A DNA stretch of 64,000 nt. Source: Ptiloglossa arizonensis. Its lineage: Eukaryota > Arthropoda > Insecta > Hymenoptera > Colletidae. The notes below the pieces were generated by a model. That model was not told the origin of the DNA, did not search any database, and saw only the letters and a program-made list of their open reading frames with translations. Location of the stretch: assembly GCF_051014685.1 (NCBI RefSeq), contig NC_135058.1, positions 7,726,811-7,790,810 on the forward strand, in the 5' to 3' direction. Below are positions 49,243 to 62,010 of the stretch, in pieces (the first letter of the stretch is position 1; each line of letters opens with the position of its first letter). Position numbers and translations under genes: made by a program.

Positions 49243-51406
49243 GTGAGTGAAGTATTCTTGTCGAATTTCACGATCAACCTAGCTCCGTAATATAAAATAA
49301 CGCGTCGTTTATTTTACAAAACGTAAGAACGCACTGTCTTGAAAAAATCGAGAGCGCATTTACGAATTTATATAACATCCTATGGAAGAATTAATTACCT
49401 GTAACGGGTGCATATATATTCATAAAACTTCAACGAGTGAAATTATTCAATCACTTTACCAGCAACGGAACGATGCATTTGATTTTCGAGTGTGTTCACA
49501 GTATCGAAAGAAAAGCCTCGTTGTTACTTAAGTTCGCGCGAAAATTCATCGACTCGTGTAGACGAGGCAAAAAATACCTGGACAATGGACGAACAATGTC
49601 GAAACGAAGGATTATTTTTATTCCACCGATAGCCTGAATGGCCCGAGGTCTAATGGAGTTTCCCCATCGCGCGGAATAAACAGAGTTACACGAAGAATCT
49701 CGAAACCCGCCCGTTCTATTTTATTAATGGCATATCGAGGTAGACCGAAGTGCATGTTCCGCTATAAATTTAGCGTGGCAAGGTAATTCTGGCGGCGTGG
49801 TCAAAATTAAAGTTTAATTAACGCCTCTTGCTTGATAAATTAAAGTTTAATTGACGAGAGAAGCGAAGCATGCGCGCGGGACGCGGCCGCACAGCTGCGA
49901 TCCTATAGAATTTTCATTTCGTTGCGCGGGAAAACGTTGGCCGCAAAGTCAACTTGTTTTTCAACTTTTCGACGCGGTGTGATTTTTTGTGCGCGAGAAT
50001 CTCTGTCCCGCGCGTTGCAACTGTGCCGCGGGTCGCAAAACTGCTTCGAATTGAACGATCCGAAATCGCGCGGAGCGAGTTCGTTACGATGAAATGTTTT
50101 CATCGAAAAACGGCTACCCGAAAGCTTTATATTCCCCATCGTGGTCTGTCCGTGCTAATCCAAATTAATCGAATTAATATCTCGGAATTTATCGCATTCA
50201 ACGACAATATCAATTCATATCTACCGAGAATGCTCGCTGCGACAGTGTCAATTCCTCGTTCGATATTTTTTTTTCAAGGATTTTATCATTACAAAAATTT
50301 CGTTAAAATTCGTACCATTCAATGTACAAATGTAATTGTATGTATCACGATCGTCTATTATCAATTTTATTCGCGAAGCATTGATTCCTTATTGTTAGGT
50401 TCACGTATATTTGCGCGATAACTTGAACGAACTCTGAAACAATTCAAGAACGTTGTATTAACGTCGGTGTGAAATTATCGGCGCGAACAGATGCATTTCG
50501 CGGTACAATGAAACACGCAGGAAACAAGGCGGTGTAGGTACATGATCGCGCATTCTGCGTGGAAAGCAAGTACGCGTATTCATATCTTGGTCGTGATCAT
50601 GTACCGGTTTACGATCGAAATGGACTATCGTTGTAACGCGTGCAGCCGCACACGAGAATGTAATTGTTAATGAAGCATTGTTTAGGATACATTGGATCAC
50701 CGATGTTGAGTCGTACGAAATTAGGTGTGTAGCTTGTTTGCGGAATAACCTCGCGAAATGTGAATTAAAATCCCGTGTTCTATTCGAATCTTCTAATTCC
50801 CCTTCGTTACCTCGAACGACCAAAATCTTTTGCCGTGACTGTAATAGCTCCGGGATAAATTTCCTTTTATTTAAAACTACCCACCGCGTAACACTTTTCG
50901 ATCGTCGAATTGATACCACCGTTATTAGCCGCGCAAATAGAATTTTTCTTTCGTCGTCTGTACTTCCGTTGCCCCGCGTAACTAAATTTTATCAGATTTC
51001 GAGGCGCATTTCTTGCACGGTACGTACAACGTATTTAACCCTTCAACTACCTCACTTCCGAGTGGATTCATTTTTCACTCACACCGATACTTCGCTAATC
51101 GTATTCTCGACCCTTTGTTCTTACACTTTTTGTTGCACATTTAAACACAATGTGGACGAGAGATTTTTCGTCACACTATCCTACGTTTTTCCTTATCCTT
51201 CCCATTGAAAACGAAGACCATCGCGATGGAAAAATCCTACGATCGATCTTTGTGATAGTATATTATAAAGCAGCTCGTTATTCGATAGTTTGCACAATTC
51301 TGTGCGTTGTCGTTCTCGAGACAAAGAATTCGGCTCGCGAAGCCACTCAGGCACACCGAACAATGTAGAATTAACCGATATAACGGACCACGAATGTGTT
51401 TTCCAG
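49243..51406 (+). other. TMTC1 intron, 2.2 kb, no gene seen
   Basis: It begins GTGAGT and ends TTTTCCAG. It holds an inverted repeat at 50537-50605. Open frames up to 176 codons (50678-51208) are not conserved-looking and overlap the approach to the next exon. Confidence 0.7.
50537..50605. repeat. Inverted repeat with 14-base arms, 41-base loop
   Basis: GGTACATGATCGCG at 50537-50550 pairs with CGTGATCATGTACC at 50592-50605, with one G-T mismatch. The overall size (69 bases) is in the range of a small precursor RNA hairpin, but the inner part pairs poorly, so a microRNA is unlikely. Confidence 0.5.
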
Positions 51407-51606
51407 GAAAACGAACAGGACAGAGGAATGCATACGAATGCTACAAAAATGCGTATCACTCGACCCGGCGTACACCCCCGCGTACCTAGTTCTGGCGAGA
51501 TTAGCAACCGGTCCAGCAGCTGGGGTGCTTCTCAGACACGTCGTTCGTCTGCAACCACGTAGCCCTGACCATCTCGCGGAATATGCTTCCTGGTTGTACC
51601 AAAACG
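51407..51606 (+). CDS. Tmtc1: TMTC1 exon (TPR repeats)
   Basis: The exon starts after GTTTTCCAG and ends at AAACG|GTAAGT. It reads KTNRTEECIRMLQKCVSLDP, then YTPAYLVLARLA and a stretch with LLRHVVRLQPRSPDHLAEYASWLYQ. The first part is a regular TPR second helix; the AxxLLRHVV part is a divergent repeat, shorter than in vertebrate TMTC1, where the corresponding region has a full 34-residue unit. The exon takes phase 2 from the previous one and leaves one base for the next. Confidence 0.92.
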
Positions 51607-51801
51607 GTAAGTGACAGCGGTAAAACGTCCAAATTGCTTTTGAAGGATAAACCCTCCCCCCTCGAGTTCCCATTACGTCGGTCCGGAGTACGGGTGAAAG
51701 TAGTTTAAAGTAGCCAAACAACGCCGGAACTCCGCTGCGAAACAGCCCACTGGCACGCCGTGGGCTTTATACTCACGCCAAATCGTCCTTCGTCTCTTCA
51801 G
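51607..51801 (+). other. Short TMTC1 intron, 195 bases
   Basis: GTAAGT at the left and CTCTTCAG at the right. Nothing else in it. Confidence 0.85.
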
Positions 51802-51937
51802 GCAAATGGCTACCCTCCCTCAAGTACTATCTCAAAGCCATGGAGGTCTCGCCGTCGCACAGATCGTCGCTTCTGGGTACGGTCAGGATCCTAAGGTCGC
51901 GAGGTCAGTGGCCAAGGGTGCATCAACTCATCACCAG
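51802..51937 (+). CDS. Tmtc1: TMTC1 exon (TPR repeat), last sure exon in the window
   Basis: The exon starts after CGTCTCTTCAG and ends at ACCAG|GTGAGA. Its first two bases complete Gly in YQNGKWLPSLKYYLKAME, and VSPSHRSSLLGTVRILRSRGQ follows. This is one TPR plus the first helix of the next. The preceding intron is only 195 bases. Vertebrate TMTC1 has several more TPRs after this point, so the coding sequence should continue; two bases (AG) are left over for the next exon, which I could not identify with confidence in the remaining 12 kb. Confidence 0.92.
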
Positions 51938-52465
51938 GTGAGATAACGAGCGCTTGGCGGCCGCGACCGAACGGAACGTGATTGTACGGTGTTTAAACTG
52001 GTGAAACGAAACTGTGTCAAGGGATACTTGGTCCTTCGATCGAACTCGAGTCGGACGCATGTGCGTCCGGTGAATCGTTAATTCTTTTTTTTTTATTTTG
52101 TTTCTCATAGGAAAATTAACTCGCTAGTTTCCGATTTTGTGACACGAATTGCGATATGGGATACATTATCGAGGGAAGATCTCGGTCGGTTATCGAGGTA
52201 ATTGTAAATTCAGGAGAGTCGCAAGGACAGAGCTTCGTTGGAATTTTTTTGATTGTATTTGGTGTCGTTGTAATTCAGAGACTTGGAAGTGATTTTGATA
52301 AGTTTGAGGGTGAAGATGTAAATCATCACTTCGGATGATTTTACTCGTCTATGCACAAATGTGTGACGTATCTTTTTATCGCTACCGTTTAAAGTGATCA
52401 CCAGAGAAATTAATAACGTCTATTATCCTATTTATTATCATTTTTTCTTTTCTCTTCCCTCATAG

Positions 52466-52595
52466 ATTCAACGATAGCTCGTTTAGTTTAATTATTGGTA
52501 AAAACAAAGAAGCTTCAAGGCAAAATAATTATAAGTTCTCGATAAACTTATTTCAATCGAACGTTGACACCCTTCGCACGAAAGGTGTCTCGTGA
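52466..52595 (+). CDS. Possible alternative terminal exon of TMTC1
   Basis: A very strong acceptor (a T/C tract at 52441-52460 followed by CATAG) precedes this stretch. Spliced from 51937 the phase fits: one base completes Arg and 42 codons follow to TGA at 52593-52595. The residues (FNDSSFSLIIGKNK and on) are polar and do not look like a TPR. A frame of this length is not rare by chance here, and no AATAAA was noticed nearby. It could be an alternative short C-terminus or a decoy acceptor. Confidence 0.2.
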
Positions 52596-54770
52596 AAAGC
52601 GACTGTAGTCGTTTATCGGAACGAAAGAATCAACCCTCCCGAATCACCCTTACGAACATCGTTGCATCGTCGCTCGACATCGACCGAAAAATCGATTACG
52701 AATTCCTCGAAAGCATCGACCTGCCCCCATCCCCTCGAAGAGTTAACACCCCCGTGAAAGGGAACGAAGACTCGCGAGTGGTTCCTCCGTTCTCGCGTGT
52801 TCGAATTAAAAATGCGCGACCGGGTATAGTTCGTGGCACGAATTCTCGGAGCAGTTTCGCGAGTTCGGCTTTTGAAGTTGACGCGAAACTTTCATCCCCC
52901 TTGAACCCCTGATTCCCAGTATGGTGGTCGTTTTCGCCGCTCGTGGTTCTTGCCAACCCCCCTGGCGCGCATGCATGCACACGCACGTGGATTATAAGAT
53001 ATTCCGGGGTCGAACTCGCCCTTGTGTGTTGCCCTGAGTGTCCTTCCAACCACCCCCAAACCCCTTCTTTTTTTCTCTCGAATCTCGCGCCATGGTAATC
53101 CTCTCGCGCCGCCCCGTGGCGCAAATAACGTCTATAAAACAGCGATGGTAAATTTTCTGGCGACGATTCGCGTTGTTTTTGCAGCCAGCGCCCCCAGCCA
53201 AGGGGTGGATGGTGGCTAAGGGGTGGTGCAGGCGAGCGAGCGCGCGCACACCGCCGCGGAATCAATTCTTTCTTGTCGAGGCGAAATTATAGTTTGATTC
53301 CACGATCGATAAGCCTCGCGCCACCGAAGCAGTTTTCGATCGAGGTGCCGAGAGGATTGCATCGACCGTTTTCTTTGCTTTTTTTCACCCTCTCCTCCTC
53401 CCCCCGCCTTCTTTCTTTTTTTTTTTCTTTTCCACGGAGACACTCGACGCGAGAGGAACGAGCGTTGTTCAACTATTGGGTTTTTATGGCTGGTTGATTG
53501 ACGTTAGAGGTCTCGAAGCGACGCTTGAGCCCGATGGATGCAAAAAATTGAAATCCAGTTTGTCGTAATAATTCCGCGGAACGGTTTAATTCTTCGGGTG
53601 GACGCGTGGACGGGTAATCATTATTTCGGTCTCGTGACGGACGAGAGGCGTGTCCGCGGCCCGATTTAATATTTAATAATATTAATCCGCCTCGGCGGGA
53701 ACGACGGGTACCTTCGTTACGGAGCGGTCGGTTCGAGTATTGATAGCGTTTACCCTTTAAACGTGCATTTCGACAGTCATCGTTCAGTCAGAATTTCGAA
53801 TTTTGTTAACGTTATCGTGTTTGTCGGTCGAGTTCTAAAAAGTTCACGCTTAACGTTTTAATATCGGAAAGTTACGAAACAGTGCTGTAACATATCTTTG
53901 GTACTTTAGCGTAGAATTAGCTCAGTGTCTCGTCAGTTTAATCGAGTAGGTGTATTTAATACAGGATCGATGCGTTTGATCTATACGCGACCAATGGTAG
54001 ATGCAGAGAAGTCTACCTACAGTCGAGAGAAATGTTTCGACCGCTCAAGGTCGCTCACAATTTGCGACTGTCTCCGCGCTGACATTGCCCGTAGCTCTAT
54101 TTTCCCTCTCTGTGGACAGGATAACGGAATATACAGAAACACGCACCCGTGTTACGCGTGACAAGAATCGCGAAGAGACACAGGGATCGTCGACACGTTG
54201 AATCTTCGTCTTTGAACGTTTTTCACCAATAATTAAAAACACTCTACGGTAACATCGAGACTGAGCGCGTTAAACGAATAAACGACTTATTTGCGTCGGT
54301 CCGCAAACACGTACGGACTTGGAGGGAGGCAATCGAAATTTGACCTCCGACCGTCGAAAAATTGCTCGCACAGTACTCGGTACTGGATCACCGCGTTTGC
54401 GGTCCAAATGTGGAGTTCTGCAGTCCAAACATCGGGGTTGAACGTAGGCGCGGTCAAATGGTTTCGTCGGAGTATGGGTGAACCGTTCGCAGCGAGGGGG
54501 TAAATTTCGGAGAAACAAAGTGAAAAGTGATGGCGCACGGTGAGCGTGCGGGGAGTGTAACCACCGTGCGGATGATTTCAATATGCACCGTTTGACAGAT
54601 GCGCCGCAGAGTGCAGATTTTAAATACAAATACGAGTCCCACCGTTACGGACCGCAATCAGTACGAGGAATGGCACTGTTCGGAGACATGGGTGCGAAAC
54701 GTTCGCGTTCTCGCGAAACCAACGAAAGTGCAAAACTGGAAGAACGTGTTTCGCGTGCTCGTCTGGTTAT

Positions 54771-54805
54771 CGTGTACGTGTACGTGTACACGTGCACGTG
54801 TACGT
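54771..54805. repeat. Alternating purine-pyrimidine tract with nested palindromes
   Basis: The tract repeats CGTGTACGTGTA and then ACACGTGCACGTGT. It contains a 12-base palindrome (ACGTGTACACGT) and a 14-base palindrome (ACACGTGCACGTGT). Strict alternation of purines and pyrimidines over about 35 bases favours left-handed or cruciform DNA. Confidence 0.75.
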
Positions 54806-55320
54806 TTCCGTGGAGGCGGTGGACGGTGTAATTACAATAGTCGGTCTCTTTGTTTTCTACCGGTGGAAGTCTGTATTAGAGGGACGTGTAACGAGCGTCG
54901 AGTCGATAGTTCGAAGTTCGTTACGAGATCTTTTTCATTTGCATCGGTTTAATTGTCGCGCATGTAAAACGAACGCGGGTTGCGGATTTGTTTACGCGAG
55001 GGCCGCCGCCACCCTTTTCGGGGGATTAACATATTATGCAGGCTGTGTCGTAACACGCGGGACCCACTTTGGCGGTGGATCGGGGACACGAAAACGATGA
55101 AAAAAGTTTCGATTCGACCCTGTTCCCGAATTACGAACGATTCTAATCAACTATTTTGCTCACGGTGCTCGATAAGTTCTCGATGCCTCTCCCTTATTTG
55201 TCGTTCCTGGTAGTCGGTTATCGATATACGAAATAATGAAACTCGAATGTTCCTATGTGTCTCGGTTCTCCAATTACGATAGAGTATTTTTGGAATTGTA
55301 CATCGTTCGAATCTGTCGCT

Positions 55321-55592
55321 TCTCGATCGTAATCGTTAACACTGGAAAGGAGGATTTTTGTAAAAAATATTCCCGGTAATCAACGACTAATAATACTACT
55401 TTTAATCGCAGTCGTTAACCGCTGCTTCTTCCAACCGGTGACTTCCTTAGATTTTCGATTGTAATTTTTAACGCTGGAGAGAAGGAGTTTTTTATAAAAA
55501 AAGAATGTTCGCGTTAATCAACGACTAATAATAACTGCTGCTTCTAATTGCGGTCGTTAACCACCGCTTCTTCTAACCGGTGACTTCCTTAG
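55321..55592. repeat. Diverged tandem duplication, 142-bp unit, two copies
   Basis: Each copy begins TCGATYGTAAT, includes AACRCTGGARAGRAGG, AATCAACGACTAATAATA and GTCGTTAACC, and ends CCGGTGACTTCCTTAG (55435-55450 and 55577-55592). No coding frame is kept through both copies. Confidence 0.85.
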
Positions 55593-58500
55593 CCCACAGT
55601 CGGAACAATGCTAAACTGGAATTCTTTCATCGGTCTGTAGGTCGCGAGGTATTAAACCACGGTCGGGCAAATTCGGTATTCATTAGAGCACGGTATTCAA
55701 TTATTCATCTCGGAGTCGTCGATTTAAAAATAGCCCCGACACAATCGTCGAGCAGCATCTGCGCGCACAACGTGCCGCTGTAATAACAATAAAATACCAT
55801 AGGACCTCCGCGTTTATTTATTCCTGCGTGCGTACATGCACGGCAACGCGTTCCAGAAAATATTGATTCGCCGTTTAAGTGGATTGCGCCCATAGGAGGG
55901 CCGCACGCCGACGCGCTTGTAAATAAACCATAAAGCGATAAATTTGTCAAATCTTACACCACATTTTCGACCGTTTCATTGTTCATCCCTTCAGTACGTT
56001 CGACTTATGAATTATTCAGGAGTATGAATTATTCAACAGAAGAACTGCAGAACTGGCCAACGTTTAACCATGAGCTCTCTGTTGTATATAATACAAATCA
56101 TCGTACGCATAAATCGCGCGCGAATTATGTCGGGTATTCGGCGAACGATTCGAAAGAAATTCCCGCGTATCCGATAGCGATTCGATTATTTAAATCGGTT
56201 CTAATTGCGAAAAAATTACTCGACTAAGTTTCGACTGGTAATCCGATAACGTATCGGACGATACACGATTCTTTTACGGTGGGCAATTCTTCGTTTGAAA
56301 ATAAATCGGTGATTCTTCGCTTCGAAATGAATCTTTTCCGTGGAAAATTTCTCTTTCGAGGAAATTCGTTGAAAATTCCCACTGCATACGCGCACTCTAT
56401 CGAGACAACTCAGTGGTTCTCTGCGCGACCTACTAATGTGCTTCCAACGGAACACACGTTGGTTGCATTATACCCGCCGAAAAAAAAGAACACTTTTGAC
56501 AATTCATTAGTTTAAAATGTAAGTTCTCAACGCGGCAAAGACTTTTTAATTATTTCTACGGACCGTGTGGAACACATAGTGCAGCGAGATGTAATACTAG
56601 TTGTTTGCATAGAGCATCGCTGATACTTCTTAGCTGATTGCGCTTGTACTCGACGATTTCCAGCGTCATTTTCTCAAAAAGGAAAGTTTGCGTAGAAAAA
56701 TGTTGCTCCACAATTTCGACTTGTGGAGCAACAAGAAGGATCTCCCCTCACCTCGAGATTACGCGCGTCACCATCGAATTTAACGATCGAAATTAAATAC
56801 TTCTTAATCGTGTCAGATGTACGAAACCAGAAAGCGAATGTTACGTGTTGTTATCATTCTTTGGTGAAAAGTTTGTTTAATTTTACGTACCTCGAGCGTT
56901 CGTACTGCTGTCCAAATACACGGTACAGCAATGCCGGAATAAATGCAATTAAAATGCGTTGAAAAAGATGAAAAACGTTGCAGCTCCGAACTATTCGATT
57001 GTGAAACATTTGTCGAGTTTACATGCACGTACAATAACGCACGAATTGCTACCAAACACCGCGCCTTAGCGGGATTTCTATGGTTTATTTATTTCACAGT
57101 AGTTCGATACACACAAGGTTGATTTTCACTTCGCAGTGGCTGCACGAATGTCAGATTAACTTCTCATAAATCTTCGCCGGTTTTTGTCGATCGGTTCCAG
57201 AATCCATTTTCGCTTCGAACGCAGAACTCCTGTTTCAGACTCGTAGCACAACGACAGACACTTCGTTCTGCTCGCTTCCTTCTGCGCCGTTTAATCGACG
57301 ATAAAGTATTTTTACCTGCTTGTAAAAATGTACGATTTTTTAACGCAAACCGTTGATATATTTTCTTTTCTTTTTAATTTCGACAAACAGAGCGAATTAA
57401 ATCTTCAATTAAGGTCGTATTCGTTGGAATAATATTCGGGGCTTTTTCACGCAAAACGACAAGTCGTATGTTTGCGTTTATTCACCAGTGTTTTTTTTTT
57501 TTCAGACAAAAGAGATTATTAGCTAGCTACGTCGCGTTGTCTCGCAATGCTTTCTCATTCATATTTTCTCAATTGCTTTCGTCTAATTTGGAATTATCGT
57601 ATATTTTCGCAGCAGCGTAACAAATACACGGTTGTCGATTCAAATTTAATTGCGTTACACGGTTTGTAGAACGAAAGCAATCACGAATAAAGTCATTCGC
57701 GTTTTACGCGGGTCTTATCCGTGCTTCACAGCTGCTGCGTTACTCTTCGCTCGAACTCGAAGACTTTCTGACCGATAAAGATAAACAAGCTGGCATAAAA
57801 ATCGGCGTCGCTACGCGACGTACGGTTTGTGTAAACGAGCTTCGAACACCACTGGATTTCGATTGGATCGTAGCGACGTAAAATCGCGAATTTCTTCCGC
57901 GTCGGTAGTAACTTCCAGGATCGAATTGCGCGCTCGTGTTAACTCAACCTGTTTAATGAAAAAAAGGAAAAAGGGGGGAACACTGGCTGCTTTTCTTTTT
58001 TTCTTTTCCCTCGAAGAGACTGTTAGATAAAAATTTAATCTTCCGCGGAACGAGAACTTAAATTCCCGCTCGTGCGTGGGTAAAATTAAACATGGAATTT
58101 AGAAAATTCCGCGCTCGTTCGAACGGCTGCGGTAATGGGACGTTAAAACGTTTTATTTCACGGTCGGTTTCGGTTCAACGACACGACAACGCGATACATT
58201 AACGATCGAGTTATTTAATTTCCGACAGAAATTTTCACCGGCCAGAACAGCGTAGAAAACGCGAAACAATTCAACGATATAACATTCGATACCCCTTCCA
58301 TCCACCAATTGCGCGCACGCGCGAGCACGCGCTTCACGATTTGTGGACGTTCTGTTTTATAGAGGCGTCGCGCTCCGAAAGCATTATCGTCTATTATAGC
58401 AGGTGTTATTTAAATACGCGATCAAAAGCGCCTCGCTTTCAATCAGAAGCGTTTTCCACGCTGGACTAATGGGTTACGGGGAATAAAATTATGTAATATA

Positions 58501-61500
58501 GGCAGGTTAGGTACGTACCAAGAGCCACCGGGCCGCGCATTATACGCATTCGTGATCACGGGGTAGGATGGTTTCGCCATTGCGCGGTGGAGAATTATCG
58601 GGCATTAGTGCCTTCCATTCGATGTGTTTTCATTCGCTTTGAAAAATCGACGGCCCGCACCCGCCCACGGGCGTCCTGTTTTCGTGCACAAAAGCACCGC
58701 GCGGATTTCTGCAGCAAAAGTATTGGATAACAGTCGCGTTTTCCGCGCCCGTGTAAACAGTATCCCTTTTCCTGCTTTCCCCGAAAAATGTGCATCGTTG
58801 TCGCGCCGGCGAGCACAATGTCCGAGCTCTGTTATACGAGCGGAAGATCGTTGTTATTTTTGCAAATTTTTTCGGCGAGTTTTTTTATTCCTTTTTTTTT
58901 TGTTCTGTTTCGTTTTTCTTTATTTTTACTTTTATTTTGACCGGGAGCAACACGCTTATTTTGTACGTCCATCGGTGCCACCGTTCATGATTATTTTTCC
59001 GGAAAAACGTTTGGAACGTTTCTGGAAAACAGTTTTTCCTGTGGTGAACGAGCAACGAGTGACTTTTGTCGGTGATTTCGATTCATCGTGTGCACGAACA
59101 AAATTTGGTGAAGTGAACGACAGTTCCTTCGTGCTCGTCTCGAAAGAAAGTGTCTCGTGATTATTTTTCTAAATTTTTCAAGTTTTTGCTCGGAGCACGC
59201 TTTAGGTTCGTTGATGTCACCGCGGAGATCATCGTTACTTTTCAAATCGTCGATAGAACGTTCGTGCACGAAAATTTGAATTCGATCGTAGGTAGCGACA
59301 AGACTTCGACACTCTTCGCAAATTTTCAAAACGTTTAAGACTGCGAATCGTGTCGGGCTTAAAAGTCTCGAATATTTTTAAAGTTTCGAACTCTTCGAAC
59401 ACCTCGACGATCTCGAAAACGTTTAAACTTTCTCGTTGCGATCCAACGATCTATTCACCTACGAATCGGTTCGGCGTTGAGAACGCAATTGCCTCGTAAT
59501 TAAGAGGCGAGAGATACAGAGTGAAAAATGATCCAGAAGCGGAACGTTGATATTCGGTGGACATATTCTACGGCAACGCCACACATGCACTTTATGTCCC
59601 ATCTTTTTCGAACGTATAAATTCCGAGGAAAGCCACTGTGCTCGAGAGCGGGCCAGGATGATTCCATAGGCAACGATAACGTCGTCACAGTTGCGTTAAG
59701 CGCTCGTCGAGCTGATAAATCGGGAATTTACCGACGCTGCCTCCGTTTCTGTATTTTCAACTCGCCGAGTCTGGGAATTGCGCATTCACCTATTCGCGCG
59801 GGGGCAATTTTTTGGAAAACACATATTTTCGCAAGAGCATATTTTTCGAAAGCCGGGGAAAAACAATCCTTCCGTAACACCGAGTGTTTTCGGTAGCGAG
59901 GCGCAAAGAACGTCGCAGATTTTCATCAAAATTTTTCTACAACGGGGACACTCTCATCGAACAGAACACGAATCGACGAAAAAACAATGTTACTGTTACA
60001 ATTTTAATTTGTTGCGTAAACGGTGGTATAGATTATTGACCAAAATTCATGGTACAAACGAGGTTAGAAAGATTCCATAGCTACGTGATAATAATTTTTA
60101 GAGAAAAATCAGTCCAACGAACTCACATCTGTCTTACAAATTTCACCGCGGACGATTACTACGATTGTTTCTCTACAGAGCACAATCTCGAGTTTATTAT
60201 CCCTATTTCTCTATTAATATATTCTTAAGGTGCGAGGAAGACATTCTAAACGTCTGCAGTGCGATGTTAGATGCAACTGTGCACTAAATCGGTCTACGAA
60301 TGCATTTTTCTCGAGAACCAAGCCCCTTGCATTTTCGTCTTACTTCAACCACGATTCTCAGCCCGCCAAAGCGTAACAATATCGTTCACCGAGTGAAGAA
60401 TTTCTCCCCAACAAATTCCAGAAACGACGCGCGCAATTGTCAATCGTTGTTTCGATTAAAATTTGACCAACTCGGAGCGTGACTCTTGAATCGAGCATGC
60501 AATTGCCATTTCCGTAACACGGGAACGCGACTCTGCATTGTTTAGACTGTTTCGATTCGTTCCTGCCCCCTTCCACCCCTCTCCGTAGTGATCTATCCTT
60601 TCTCTTCTTTTCGATGATTTTTTTTTTTTACCGTTCCGTTTTTCCTCCCCCTTTTTTTTCCATCTCTTCCCTTCCAATCGCTCCCCCCGCCAGCTCGTGA
60701 ATTTTCCCTTCTCGCTCGTTCACTCCGATCTCTTTCCATCTCTCGTTCCGGCGATGGTGCACGAGCAAAGCGACCTTTATCTACCCGGCTAAATGGGGAT
60801 TTTATAATTCATCGAAGCATCGTGTTTTATTCGGTCCATCCGTGTGTTAGTAAATGGCCAATATCATCGTGTGGCTAGCCGTGCGTTACCACTTCGTTAC
60901 GACCGCCGTTCGATTGAAGCTTATTTCGAGCTAAATCCTCCGCTACACCCCACCCTGCTCATTTCTCTTGCGCGCGCGTTGACGATGTTTAATTACCGGT
61001 TCGAAGCTCGGACGTTCCAGCCAGAGAGAGATAGGGGTTGTAGGGAGTGGTGGAAGGCCGAGCGGTATTACTCGAGGTGCAAAGGTGGGTTTCCATTTTG
61101 CTGTCGGGAACGGATGGAACAAACTACGCGGACCGAGGGTAGCGAGCATTGTCCGACGAAACAATTCGGTTTCTGGTCGGTGGACGGGCGACATTGTTCA
61201 GATGGTGGATTAGCGCGAATTGCGGCGACAGGGTGTTTTAGAGAGGCGCGGTTCTTTTTACGAGTTTATGCGAATCGTGTACTTTGGATCGGAAGAACAG
61301 GGGAGGAAAAAAAAAAAGGAATTTCGGAACGGTGAACAAAGCTGTCGAACCGCGAATCGGTTTCATTATTTGTCGATTGAATCGACGCTTAGACGTTTAT
61401 CTAAATGTATCGTTGTATATTATCGTTGGCCGATACTCGTCACTCTGATTCGAGGTAAAGATCATCTTCGATTCGTTTGCACATAACTTTGTAATTCTTT

Positions 61501-61796
61501 TACTCATCAGCCATCAGGTTTCGAGACGAGTCCAAAGAGTCGAGAAACGAGCACTTTTTTATGTAATAGAAATTTTCACGTGAAGTGGAAAGTTAAAGAT
61601 AATCTTGGAAACTTAGCATGAAATGTACGTGCAGAAGATATAAAGTCGCCACCTTAAAAATTCTACGAAATTATAACATCCATGACCAATAAACTTTGCT
61701 AGTTACAATTCTAGTTACGAAAAGAATTGAATTGTTCCAGGTACGTTTAAATTTTCGTCGCCTCTTTCAAACAACTATCAACAACTACTATTACTC
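55593..61796 (+). other. TMTC1 intron or intergenic, no gene seen
   Basis: About 6.2 kb of sequence with shadow frames up to 178 codons (58624-59160, which contains a run of F and Y from a T-rich tract near 58870-58935). No splice-flanked conserved coding was recognised. Confidence 0.5.
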
Positions 61797-62010
61797 GATA
61801 AACGTTTCTCTCTTTCGCAAAGTATCGACCATCCCCTCCTTGAATCGCGGTTAACGAAGAGGAAAGAGGAGAAATAAATGTCGTGCAACACAAACACCTA
61901 AAAATTTCAGGGAATTCGAAACTCGAGAATCAAACAGACTCCATAAACGTCTTTCGCAAAGTATCGACCATCTCGATTCGTGGCGGTCGTTACCGAAGAG
62001 GAAGAAGTAA
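61797..62010. repeat. Diverged direct duplication, 139-bp offset
   Basis: CTTTCGCAAAGTATCGACCATC occurs at 61812 and 61951. In both places it follows ATAAACG and is followed within 50 bases by CGAAGAGGAA. The middle of the unit is much diverged. Confidence 0.8.

Larger units (their letters stand above)
51938..55320 (+). other. TMTC1 intron or 3' region, no sure gene
   Basis: It begins GTGAGA. A possible alternative terminal exon (52466-52595) is listed separately. The part from 52900 to 53500 is GC-rich with pyrimidine runs (CCACCCCC, TTTCTTTTTTTTTT) near 53040-53430. No further TPR-coding exon was recognised by eye. Confidence 0.5.

Noticed and set aside
58624..59160. A 178-codon frame with a hydrophobic F/Y run that mimics a membrane segment
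   Set aside because: The hydrophobic run is a translation of a T-rich tract at about 58870-58935; no other gene evidence.
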